From NCBI GenBank assembly GCA_000151295.1, contig GG745328.1, forward strand, positions 1,115,585 through 1,179,584: a stretch of 64,000 nt of DNA. The letters run 5' to 3'. The number at the start of each line of letters is the position of its first letter. Position 1 is the first letter of the stretch. The position numbers and the translations under genes are program-made. The stretch comes from Allomyces macrogynus ATCC 38327. Its lineage: Eukaryota > Blastocladiomycota > Blastocladiomycetes > Blastocladiales > Blastocladiaceae. This document shows, piece after piece, positions 1 to 10,062 of this stretch. Below the pieces are notes generated by a model. The model was not told the DNA's origin. It made no database searches and was given only the letters and a program-made list of their open reading frames with translations.

Positions 1-402
1 CGACTTGTCGTCTACAAGGACCAGCGCGAGTACGCACCGTTGCGGATCGTGACCCTCGCTGCTGCGCTCGACGTGCTCACGGTCCCGACGCCGCGGTCGC
101 TCGCCAAGCACTTGCCGCCACTGCCCGTGACAGCGACTGCTGCGGAAAGCGGAGGAGATGAGGACGGGGCACGCGCGGATGATGATACCTCATCTTCGTC
201 GTCGTCGAGCGACGAGCACCACCACCGGTCGGGGAAGCACCACGATCCGCGCGAAGCGCTCGACCAGACGGTCTGTTTCCAGATTGTGTGTTCGGGCAAG
301 AGTTACCAGTTTGGCGCTGAGACGCGCGAGGAAATGGTCGGGTGGGTCAGGGACTTGCGGTCGTTCTTGGCGATTTCGCCGGCTGCGGCGCCGTCGACGT
401 GA
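1..402 (+). CDS. PH-domain protein, C-terminal fragment (5' end outside window)
   Basis: Frame 1 is open from the first base to a TGA at 400-402, so only about the last 133 codons are seen. The visible part reads like the second half of a pleckstrin-homology domain: short beta-strand-like hydrophobic stretches (LVVYKDQREYAPLRI), a Ser/Asp/His-rich loop insert, then FQIVCSGKSYQFGAET and a closing amphipathic helix EEMVGWVRDLRSFLA holding the near-invariant PH-domain tryptophan. PH domains bind phosphoinositides or proteins and bring their hosts to membranes. The rest of the protein, and so its job, lies left of the window. It is convergent with DNAJC11. Confidence is good for a coding 3' end and moderate for PH identity. 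Confidence 0.6.
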   Translation, partial: RLVVYKDQREYAPLRIVTLAAALDVLTVPTPRSLAKHLPPLPVTATAAESGGDEDGARADDDTSSSSSSSDEHHHRSGKHHDPREALDQTVCFQIVCSGKSYQFGAETREEMVGWVRDLRSFLAISPAAAPST

Positions 403-770
403 TTTGGGTAGGTGGGATGGAATAGAGGCCGGGTTGCACGGCCTTGATTGCGCAAGGAGGAGCTTTTTGCGCGAGTTTGTCATTGTCGTCGTTGGACCGC
501 GATCGATTGGGTACCCAATTTGCCCCCCCCCCCCCCCCCAGAATGGAAGCGACCAGTTTTGTGACCCGTTCAACCGATTCAAAATCAATCGATTCTAATT
601 GAGATTTCGCAGCCTTCAAAAATGAACGTCGTGGAGCAGATATCAGCTGCTGCTCCGCGCTTTGACGGCCTCGTGCACGGCCTTGATCTTGTCAGAGTAC
701 CCGACTTGGCTTGGCTCGACGATCGGATGGGCTGACCGACGTGGGACAAAGACGGGTCAGTTCTCTCCAC
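403..770. other. Convergent 3' spacer with a 17-nt poly-C run
   Basis: The space between the PH-protein stop and the annotated DNAJC11 stop. It contains an uninterrupted run of C at 523-539. On the minus strand about 643-733 there is a lysine/glutamate-rich coding-like stretch ending in a TGA (complement of 643-645). It could be a further terminal exon of DNAJC11, described under that gene. Confidence 0.5.
523..539. repeat. Poly-C homopolymer (17 nt)
   Basis: Seventeen consecutive C residues lie in the 3' spacer between two convergent genes. This is the longest homopolymer of C or G noticed in the window. Its length is hard to sequence accurately and may vary. Confidence 0.9.
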
Positions 771-2989
771 TCACCAAAATTCGTGCACACACAAAGCCGA
801 TGAATCCGTACTTCGCAACGGCAACACGAGCCCCGCCTGGTCATTCACCATCACCTGGCGGAGCTTGCCGCGGAAACTATACGTGACGAGCAACTGCTTG
901 TCCTCCCACGGACACGGGTCATAGAACCCGAGCAATTCCGAGAACCGCGTGCCTGCATCCACGCGCAAAGTCGACCGGTCCACCAAGAACATGACGGGCA
1001 CCGTCACATCAATCACACACATCTCGTCGCTCGGCGTGAGCGGGGCCCCCGCGCCCACACGCGCCTGCAAATCCTTGACCTTGCCGTACAGCGCCTGCAC
1101 GACTGTCAGCCCGGCACCCTCCGGCTTGCGTGACTCGTCGGCCCACTTCTTCTCGACGGTCGGGGTCAGGACGCGTAGGGCGTCGTCGGCCGCCTGTCGC
1201 CGCTCGGCGAGAATCGTCTCGTACCGCGCGCGCGCGGCGGCAAGGAACGCGGCCTTCTTCCGGCGGCGCCGCGGTTCGAGGACGGCCACGTACGCGGCGC
1301 CCGCGGCGGCGAGCGGGATGACCGATGCGACAACGGCCATGACGGCGTTCGGTGCCGGGAACACGGTCACGGGCACGTTGAGCTTTTGGCCGAGATGGTC
1401 ACCGGCGAGGTTCAGGACGGTCCCGCCCGACGAGACGGCAACACCCACGCCGAGTTTCGTATGGTCAGCAACACGGTGCATAACCTTCCACGACGCCGTG
1501 AACGACCCCTGCCGCGCGTCGAGCGCACCGACCAATTCGACGGTCGTCAGTTTCCCGACCTTGTGCTGGTGGAAGACCGTCACGGCCTGCTCGAACATGG
1601 ACGTGGCGAGCGCCAGGTACGACAGCGACTGCGCCGTCGACCACTGCAGACCCGTCGTGAACGAGGTCGCGGAACTCTTGTCGATTACCGGGCGCCGGTT
1701 CGTCTGCACCATTTCGGAGATTTGTGTTGCGAGATCGCCCGTGCCCCAGCTTCCGAGACGGTAGTGGCCCGAGTAGAGCCGCGCAAAGCCGAGGACCGGA
1801 CGGTTCTTAAGGAGGCGCCGCTGAATGCCGACGGTGATGGTGGGGGGCATGGCGAGCGGCCGCGTGGATTGCAGTTCCAGCGAGACGGACGTGTCGGTCG
1901 CGTCGTCGAGCACGTGGTCCACCTTGACGGAGCTCGTGTGCGGCGAGAGGAGGTGGAAGCTGGCCTATGGCGGGAGATCAGCGTCAGTGGCCGTTTGGAT
2001 TTCGCGTGGCAAGGACAAACAGCAAGCATGCAAGCGCACCTCGCCTTTGGTCGCGCGCGAAAACGTTTTGCGAACGACGGTACGAAGGTTACCCGAGCCA
2101 AACTTGCCGCGAGTGAGCATCTTGCCGGACAGACCGACCACGAGCGTCTCGTCGATGGGCATCTGTTGGACCAGTCAGTAAATGTGAGCAAGCTGCCCGC
2201 GCTGGAATGCAAACACCGAAAAACGCACATCGGTCGCATAGCGTAGGTTGAACGATTGCACCTCCATTTCGCGCGGCTCGTCGTCGACCTGAAACAGCAG
2301 CTTCGACACGTCCAGCGACACGGTCGCCTCGCCCTACGTGCGGAACGGTCGTCAGAACATAACGCTCCGGATCGCGAACCCACACCAACCCAAGCGCAAC
2401 ATACCCGCTGCTTGATCAAACTCTCCAACCGCGCCAAATTCTCACGGCGGATGCGGTTCTCATAATCAGCGCGAATCTCGTCGGGCGACTTGAGCACCGG
2501 TCCGACGGCAAGGCCCTTGAGCTCGGGACAGTCGGGGCCGTACAGGTCGAGGTAGGTGCGCTTGCGCGGGTCACTCAGGACTATTTCGAGAGCCGTAATC
2601 GCGTCAGATATCATGACATTCGCCCAGCCAGGAGCACCGCGACGTGACTTGCCCCACCTTCAAACGCGCGACTGATTTTCTGAAACTGCTTCTCAGCCGC
2701 CTCCTTGGCGTCCGGGTCCGGGTTCTTGTCCGGGTGGAAGACCATGCACAGTTTCTTGTAGCTGTCCTTGATTTGCTCGGGCGTCGCCTGTCCGAGAAAT
2801 CGTGAACGGCATCAGGCAACGACAGTTTGCTGTTCGAGGGCACAACTTGGCACTTACATCGCGCGGCACGTTCAGGATAGCGTAAAAATCGTCTTGCGGC
2901 AATTGCAAAAGCTGCTGCGCTTGCTCGCTCTCGGCATCGTCGTCGAAGAGCAGGTCGCGCGCCACGTCGGGGAAATTGTTGGGGTCCAT
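771..2989 (-). CDS. DNAJC11: DNAJC11-type J-domain protein with C-terminal DUF3395
   Basis: Six exons can be read on the minus strand with canonical junctions: 2989-2858, 2787-2658, 2580-2405, 2333-2217, 2162-2040 and 1964-771, about 620 residues. The start MDPNNFPDV precedes a J domain (about residues 32-90) that spans the first intron and carries the Hsp70-activating HPD tripeptide (VFHPDKNPD). The C-terminus has the DUF3395 signature (GFYDPCPWEDKQLLVTY, then RGKLRQV). DNAJC11 is a mitochondrial outer-membrane-linked J protein tied to the MICOS/SAM cristae machinery in animals; that role is known for the family, not shown here. A hydrophobic stretch lies near VVASVIPLAAAGAAYVAV. The last ~20 residues are uncertain: a donor-like GTGAGT just before the stop could splice to a lysine-rich exon near 733-643, but phases fit only if a base is missing. 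Confidence 0.85.
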
Positions 2990-3339
2990 GGTTGACGAGA
3001 TCCCAGAGGCGCTGGTCAGTCGTTGTTGGGTAGATTGCAGCGACTGGTGGTGCCGAGGTCCAAATCGGTGCTGGCTAACTAAAATTGATGGACAAGGGAG
3101 AGCAAATCCGCGACCTGGGGCCAAGAAAAAGTGTTGATCATGAACGACCAGAGTTGGGTCGTGTCGGGTCAAGTCGCTTTTCCAAAACTCACCTGATCGT
3201 GAAGGATGTGGACGATCAGGGTTTTGCTTAGGTTACGCTGCCGACAGCTGTGCATCTTTGCGCGCTTTGCTCGACGTGCCGGCAACTCCACCATCGTCAA
3301 TCAACTATTATCAACCAACGTACCAGTCGCTGCACATCA

Positions 3340-6300
3340 ATGTTCCCAAGATTCAGCTTCCAAGCAGCGCCAAGGCCACTGCCGTCAAGCGTGCCGGCTG
3401 ACGCCAGATGCGCCCTGCCCGCTGCGCCATCATCCTCGCATGGTCTCGCGTCGTTTCTCTCACGCTCGTCATCGGCCAGCGAATCGGAACCAGAACGAGA
3501 AGACAAGAAGCGTTCGAAACGTCGTAAGCGATCACGGTCCCGAGATCGCAAGGAACGACGCAAAAAGGGCAAGGACCGGGACGATGACTACAAGTCGAAC
3601 AGCAGGAGGAAAAACAGGCGAGATGGCGACACCGATTCGTGTGGAGAGAGTGGAGAAGAGGACCGCAAAGAGCGCCGCAAGAAGAAACGGCACAAGTCAG
3701 ACAAACCGGACAAGGACGAGCGGCGAGAACGGCGGGAGCGCGATCGGGAGCGCGAGCGCGAAAAGGAGGAGGTTCGTTGCTATCTGTGACCAAAACCGGT
3801 CATTCTCCTCGTTGCTGAACAATTTGGTGCTTTCGTGATGTAGGAGAGGAGGTTCGGGCGTTTCGACATCATTGTTGCTCGTGCTCGTTGAGAGCGTTCA
3901 AAGCTGACACTGTAACGCTCCTGATTTAGGCGCGAAGAGCTCGAGGAAATGCGCGAGTCGGCCAAGTACTTCACGTTTGACCATGCAGGCGACCTGTCGC
4001 AGCTGCGCGCTCCGTGCATGAACGTCTACCAGGTCCCGCGATACCGCCGGCTGACGCGTACGCTTCAGTCGTTTATCCTCATTTCGATGAACCATGAGAC
4101 TAACCTGTTAGCTGTACCTCCAGGCCGCGTCTTGGGATTGCCGTCCAATTTTGTCATTGACGAAGGCGCAGGTCGCCACGAAAAGGGCATCCACTTGACC
4201 GTGCGCGGCGCGGGGACCGGACCAGTGACACGCTTCTACCACCCCAAGGTAATTCCACCGACTCCTGCACCTCTGGTCCCCGGACGACGCGCACGGGCCA
4301 CGGTGGGCCCGTCGGCGCTGACGCGCGACTTTATCGCATTCCCGGCCTCGGACGACGACGAGCCCGATCCTGATGCGCTCTACGTGATCGACAAGCACGG
4401 CACCAACGACCCAGACGACTCATCCCGCATCTCGATTAACCTCGACCCGCACCTCGAAAAAGTCAAGGCCTTCAACGTGCATCTCGGCGCGCACCCTGAC
4501 GACATTGACCAGTGGCTCGCGTTTGTCGCATTCCAGGCCGAAAACCCGGCGGTCCCGGCGCTCGAACTCGCCGAGCGGCAATTGGCCATTCTCGACCGCG
4601 CGCTCACTGAAAATGCCAACCATCCACGTCTGCTTCGCACGTATCTCCGTATCGGCGCCGAATCGGGCACCTGGACCAAGGACGACGTGGTCGCGCGGTA
4701 CCGCGCCGCCATGCGCGCGCATCCGACGAACCGCGCATTGGGACTCGACTACCTTGCTGTGAGGCAGGCGCAGAATGGGGTTGATGCTGGTCTCGCTGCG
4801 GCTGCGCAGTGGATCTCGACCATGCACGACCAGCTGCGGCACGATACGGACGCCGGGCTCCTGCTCGTGCACGTGTTTGCGCGCACAGTGCGGCTCCTGC
4901 ACGAGGCCGGGTTCACAGAACGCGCGCACGCGCTTGTCCAGGCGCAGCTCGAGATTACGCTTGCGCACCCGTACGGCGGCGACGACGGCGCGCCGGTGCC
5001 GGCGCGGTGGGATTGCCTGCTCGACGACATGTGCGCGTTTTGGGACTCAGAGGTCGCGCGATTGGGCGAGCCTGGGGCCAAGGGGTGGAGGGCGTGGACC
5101 AAGACCGTGGACGCGACGTCGCGCCGGTACGGCTGCGCTTCCGCCCAGTCGCTCGACAATCTCGTCGTGACTCGCGTGTCGACTCTTGCCGAGATTCAAG
5201 CGCAGGCAGCCGAGACTGCGGCCGATGCCAATGGCGACGCGTTTGCGCACTGGTTCCACGCTGAGCAGCTGAGCGTAAAGGCCGCCAAGAACGTGGTTCT
5301 GCGGTGCACGGACCCGGTCCTCGACCCCCTCGGCGTCGTCTTATTTGACGACATTGCGCCATACCTGGTCCGCGTCATGGCGGCGCCGCCCGGTGGTGCG
5401 AGCGACAACGGTCTGTTCAGTGACCAAGGCTCGGTCGAGCTGCTGGTCATGACATGCCTGCATTTACTCGGCGTCCGTCTTGGCGGTATGCCGTTTTCCG
5501 ACGGCGATACGGCGTTGCTCGAGCCTGCACTTGTCGACGAGCCCGACGCAGTGGGCGCGTTTCTTGGCGACTGCATCCCAGTCCAGTCAGGCGTTCCGCT
5601 CGATCCGGCGTTCTTAGCCGACCTTGAGCCCGATGCCGGTGTCGCCTCGCTGCATTCGCCGTCCGACGCGGTGTCTGGCCCGGACTCTGAGCCTGGCTCG
5701 ATACCGGTGGGTGCCGGCGAATGGCTCGCGCTCGCTTCCGTCTCCCCTGACCAACTTCTCGCGCCTGGCGTGGATGCGGTGCCCGTCGCTCATTTTGTCG
5801 AGCCGCTAGACAAGTTCATGCTCGGCCCAACGGGTCTCGTATTGCGTGCGGCGCTGTCCACGCCTGGTTCAACAACCAATGCAGATCCGGATTGCAGGTG
5901 GGCAACGGCCCTGCTCTCCGACAACTTTGCCGTGCAGCAGCTGGAAACGGAGACGTGGCTCGCGCCTCCCGTCGACGATGCGCAACGGCTCCAGCGACTT
6001 CTCCCGCTTTTGTATGTCGCAGCGGAGCGTGCGTGGGTCGCTGGAAATGTCGACGTGTGCCTGGGTTTGATCACCAAGTCTGTGAACACGGGCTCTGATT
6101 GTGCCGGTTCGTATTTCGTGTTGCAGACGACCGCTTTCCCGCATGAACCATCAATTCATCTTTCACCTGTAGATTTGAGTCGACCACCACCCGTCAAGGT
6201 CCTTCAAGCGCGCATGTGGCTCTCTCGGCAACTGCCCACCATGCCAAACGCCTTGACGTCCTCGGCGCCGTCCCAGATCGACCAGACCATCGCCGTGATC

Positions 6301-7236
6301 CCGGCGCTTTTGATCGCCCTCCTCGACCTTGCGAAGCTCCCGATCGGGCGATCAACGGCCTCTTTCTTCGACCGGTTCCCGGGCCTTGCCCCAGCCCTCG
6401 CTCCCGACACCCCCTCCCGCGTCCTGACCGTGCAGCACGCCCTGCTCCGCCACCGCGCGCGTCTTCTCATGCTTCTCGCGAGCCGCGACCGCGTCCACGA
6501 ACCTGCGACCGCATACGCTGCTGCGACCGCCGCACTCGAATTTGCCACGACGCACGCGCCGCGTCTGCCGCCGGGCACCGCGACCGACCTGTGGTTGTGG
6601 ATGGCAGCTGCGCGCGCGTCGCTTGCCGCCGGCACGACGCGCGCGTTCCAGTCGTTCCTCACTCGTCTCGCGGCAACGAATGGGACTGAGCACCCGGGAA
6701 TCGCCGCGCGCGCCCACTTGACCGCCGCGTGGCTCGCCCTGCGCCGGCGAAATGGCACGTATTCGGCCGACGCCGTGCGGCACGCGTTGGCCCGTGCGAC
6801 CGCGGCCGCGCCAAGTAGTCCCGCACCGTGGACGCTCGCGGTGCGTGCGGAACACCATGCCTTGGTGCAGGTGCTCGCACAGACGAAACGCGACGACGTG
6901 CGTGTGCGCGCGGCTGATCGGTGGCGGCAGATGGCGTTGCGTGCGGTCCAAGCGACACCGTGGGTAAAGGCGCATTACATGCATGTCGTGGAGGTGGCGA
7001 CGGCTGCGCGGCCTGCGGGTGCGGCACGGGTTACGTTGCAGGAGCAGTGGACGGTTGTGGCGAGTATGAAGGAGCGCGGGTTGCGTGTTCGGCATGCGGT
7101 CATGTTTGGCGAGGAGGAGCGCAAGCTGGGGTCCGAGCAAGCTCGGCCGTCGTCTCGGGAGGATGGTGCGGTGGAGGAAGAGGAAGACATCCTCGATCGC
7201 GAGGTGGATGAGATTGTTGCGGCGTTGTTGGAGTGA
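3340..7236 (+). CDS. NRDE2: NRDE-2 family nuclear RNA-silencing/splicing factor
   Basis: The start is the ATG at 3340 (MFPRFSFQ), the usual short N-terminus of fungal NRDE2 proteins. Exon 1 (to 3771) encodes an Arg/Lys/Ser/Glu-rich, RS-like segment. The long exon from 3930 opens with REELEEMRESAKYFTFD and carries the conserved NRDE2 N-terminal block (VLGLPSNFVIDEG) and a long helical-repeat (HAT/TPR-like) body to residue ~1250. The exons join in frame only through an 8-nt microexon at 3844-3851. NRDE-2 acts in the nucleus with the MTR4 helicase and the spliceosome, and in co-transcriptional RNAi in worms and fission yeast. Two in-frame introns may be hidden in the long exon (about 4057-4125 and 6100-6170), where sequence quality drops. 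It converges on the NPHP4 remnant. Confidence 0.85.
3844..3851 (+). other. Predicted 8-nt microexon of NRDE2
   Basis: The eight bases GAGAGGAG are preceded by an acceptor-like TGATGTAG and followed by a donor GTTCGG. The flanking introns are 3772-3843 and 3852-3929. Including it repairs a phase mismatch between exon 1 (ends phase 0) and the main exon (needs two leading bases) and adds an Arg/Glu stretch matching the neighbouring sequence. Confidence 0.55.
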
Positions 7237-7293
7237 AAAGGTTGGTTGTCAAGTCGCGCAAATGGAAGAAGCAAAATGGATTGATTGATTGAT

Positions 7294-7738
7294 TCAGAAT
7301 TGATACACGGCTTTCACACAAATGCACTCTTCGCTGTCCCCTTCCAGGTCGTTGATGAAAATAAACACGTCCACGCGAGTGGCCAAGTCCAGAGCTGCAA
7401 ACGCGAGGTGAAGGTAAATGGCCGAGCCTGGCGCCAGCTCAAATACGTCTTCGCGCACCGACATGAGCGCGTGGTGGCTGTACGACACTTCGAACACTTT
7501 GGTGGTGCCATAGGGGTTGGTCAATGAGATGCGCAATGCAAGAACCATAGTGAGCCCAGACCGCGTGACGAAATCGAGCCGAGCATGAACGGTGTCTTTG
7601 ACACTAGTTTCAAGACGCAGCATCAGGCAAGTGAAGGTGACACTGATTGCAATTGCCAATACTTCACCTACCATGCTCTTGGGGCCCATGCCCCTGGTGC
7701 CACCACAGCAAATCTGGACGTTTTGGTCGCCTTTCCTA
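7294..7738 (-). pseudogene. NPHP4: Nephrocystin-4 3' remnant (two terminal exons)
   Basis: The last exon (about 7603-7294) ends with an Ig/MSP-like fold: SLTNPYGTTKVFEVSY, a VREDVFELAPG strand and the terminal signature VFIFINDLEGDSEECICVK, which match the end of nephrocystin-4. A donor GTAGGT near 7671 and an acceptor at 7604 join it to an upstream exon fragment that stays open to about 7738. There the sequence changes into an oppositely oriented LRR-like gene copy. Full nephrocystin-4 proteins exceed 1,000 residues; about 135 are present. The protein is a transition-zone component of cilia and flagella. I read this as a gene truncated by a rearrangement; a complete copy may exist elsewhere. 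Confidence is high for family and moderate for pseudogene status. Confidence 0.7.
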
Positions 7739-8134
7739 CTTCCAGCCGACCCTATTGGCCTGTCTCAATTGCCACTATTCTCCAGAGATTTCGCCCTCCA
7801 ACTGCATAACACTGGGCTGTGGGACAGTGCTCAACTCGCCACGTTCCTGCAGTGCATGCCATGACTACACATTCTGAAGCTAACTCCCTTTTGCACAACC
7901 AATTTCAGGGCGGTAAAAGTGATTGGCGCCTTGCCAACAGCCACGCTCAAGTCAATCGGTTGGGCCAATCCGTGTGATGACATGAACTTGGTTGTGCAGT
8001 ACATGCTGGTGTGTGACTGGCCTGTGCTTGAACACAAGCAGATCAATGGGTCTTGCAAGTACCCATTGAGGGAGCTGATGCAGGCCATGGATGAGCGCGG
8101 GTGGCGACGTTCTTGCACCATGTTTTATGTGTAA
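7738..8134 (+). pseudogene. LRR-like gene, truncated copy 1
   Basis: In frame, this region aligns at DNA and protein level with the C-terminal third of the neighbouring copy at 8667-9969. Shared blocks include PADPIGLSQLPLF, the SLTW/SIGW...DDMNLVVQYML segment and the tail REL/ELRQAMN-like QAMDERGW. Homology starts abruptly near 7738, so the N-terminal two thirds are missing. A TGA at 7862-7864 interrupts the frame where the partner has His. It therefore looks like a 5'-truncated, nonsense-bearing duplicate. No function can be assigned. Confidence 0.65.
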
Positions 8135-8666
8135 TGACTGACAGATGCAATTGATGTTGGGGTGCATCCCACTTGTGGTTTGGTGATCATGGATAGGTTT
8201 GCCAAGCGTGTACAAGTCCCAGTGGAGAAAGAAGAGAAACCTTGTCTGATTCATTTTGTTGAGTGGCTTATATCTTGTAGGCGTTGATGGAGGGTCTAAA
8301 AGGAGGATGGGACAATGATGGGAGCATCACAATCAGACTAAAAAGCATGGTTCACCAAATACTTTTGCTGTCTTATTTTTCACTCCATTTACCATCAAAA
8401 TGGCTTCCACAATGGCGAGTGGGCAGACTTGGTTGCCAAAATCCCTGCATATTTTGCACTATCTCCACGTGTGCATCCTCACCACTGTCTCAAACTTCCG
8501 CGAGGAAGTTCTATTTCCGGTGCTTGGCTGACTTTTGTATCTCACGACGATTCATGTTGACGCTCGTGGGATTACTGGTCAGGGTCTCACTGCGACAGCC
8601 GGTGATTGGGGCCCATTTTTACACTTGTTAGCGCCGTGCACCCATCTTTGTTTGCTGTCAGTGATA
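8135..8666. other. Spacer between LRR-like copies
   Basis: Lower-GC sequence without a convincing reading frame. It presumably carries the promoter of copy 2 and decayed flanks of the duplication. No element or repeat was recognised. Confidence 0.4.
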
Positions 8667-9969
8667 ATGGAGCCTCGCCCAACCGTGTCGCTCAACTCGC
8701 TGCCACCGTTTCCGGCCCTCGTCACGCCTTCATGGTCCACAAGGCCCAACAATATCGCGTTCGTCCTCGATTCGTTGGATGCGCCTCGGCTGGCTCGACA
8801 AGTCCTATCCATGTATCAAACGGGCATTTTTTAGGTGGAGGAGCCTGAGTGGGGCTACATGGAGGTGATTAGGCTCATGCAAGTCCTGTCCAAATTCCAG
8901 CACCTGCGCTCGCTGGAGCTGCACGTCTTGGAGTGTAAAATTTGCCAGCCGCTGTTGAGCTTGGACACTGTGCACGCTCGTTCGGCGCCCATGATTGCAG
9001 GAATCTCTTCAAAAGTGCCAAAACTCTCCACGCTGATTCTCGAGTTCCCTTTGAGTTCGTTCTGCTGGCTAGTGCTCGCCATCACTTCGGACCTTCCCAT
9101 TCCGCCCACTCTCGAAGTGCTGACGCTCTTGACGTTTCCGTCCGAGAATGATTCTCTGTCTGTTGTTGGTTCTGGCATCCCACCGTCCATTCGCAGGTCG
9201 CGGCTCGCTGGCCGTTTGACGTGTATGGTGTTGGACCGGCTCACTGCGACCCTGCTCCCTCGATTGGAGTCGCTCCACCTTCCGATATTGATACATCTGA
9301 CCCGCCGGTGGTTCTCGACGCTCTCTGCCGTCTGCTCCACCCTGGCGTCATGGAGCTCTGCCTGAAGCATGAGAACCCGGCCGACCCTTGGGCCTGTCCC
9401 AGTCGCCACTGTTGTTCGGCCTAATTGGGCCTGACTTCTTTCAGACTGTAATTTTAGACGGTGCCGCGCTCTCTGGTGTCCTGCGTCGCGTGCCGCATCT
9501 AGGAATCCTAGGACTGTCACCGTTTCGCACGACTGACATGGTGGCGGCAGACTTGATTGGCGTGTTGCTGACGGCGATGTTTGCATCACTCACCTGGTCC
9601 AACTCGTGCGAAGATTTGGACTTGGTCGCGCGGTGCATGCTTTCGCGCGACTGGTCTGTGCTCAAGTACGTTCAGATTTGTGGGCCCTGCAATTATCCAT
9701 CACTGGAGTTGCGGCAGGCCATGAATGCATGCGGATGGTGCTATTGTTCCCCGTGTATAGTTGATCGCGAGCGCAAACTGAGGCACCACGTAGAGTTGTG
9801 TACCGTATGCGAATCGCGGTGGAGAAGTAAGAGCGCGCGAGGGGGAATCACATTTCAATTGAAGACACTGGTTGAGAGGCAAGGTGATGAGTCCTTGCTG
9901 ATTGATGGACCAATGCAATGCATGCGTGCAGTTGCAATCAACAATACTGCGGAACTAGCCTTGACATGA
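8667..9969 (+). pseudogene. LRR/F-box-like protein, copy 2, with two apparent frameshifts
   Basis: The ATG at 8667 opens a short N-terminal exon resembling F-box proteins (SLNSLPPFPALV). A 36-nt intron ending TTTTTTAG joins it to an exon at 8835 (VEEPEWGYMEVIRL) with leucine-rich-repeat-like strands (HLRSLELHVLE, TLEVLTLLTF, LESLHLPI). The coding signal then steps to another frame near 9284 (DTSDPPVVLDALCRLL) and again near 9388 (GLSQSPLLFGLIGPDFF). Each step equals loss of one base. The second can be checked against copy 1, which has CCTATTGGC where this copy has CCTTGGGC. The C-terminal block matches copy 1. In a functional form it would resemble fungal F-box/LRR substrate adaptors, but that is inference from repeat spacing. 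It may be a pseudogene or contain assembly errors. Confidence 0.5.
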
Positions 9970-10062
9970 CCCGATTGAGCGCACTTTGCGAGACAAACCA
10001 ACCACTCAAGCAACGACCTGATTAACTTTCTTCAAAAAAAAATAGCTCAAATTCGTTTATTA

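Noticed and set aside
860..885. 18-nt GT...AG 'intron' in DNAJC11
   Set aside because: Far shorter than other introns here and removal does not change the frame, so there is no reason to invoke it.
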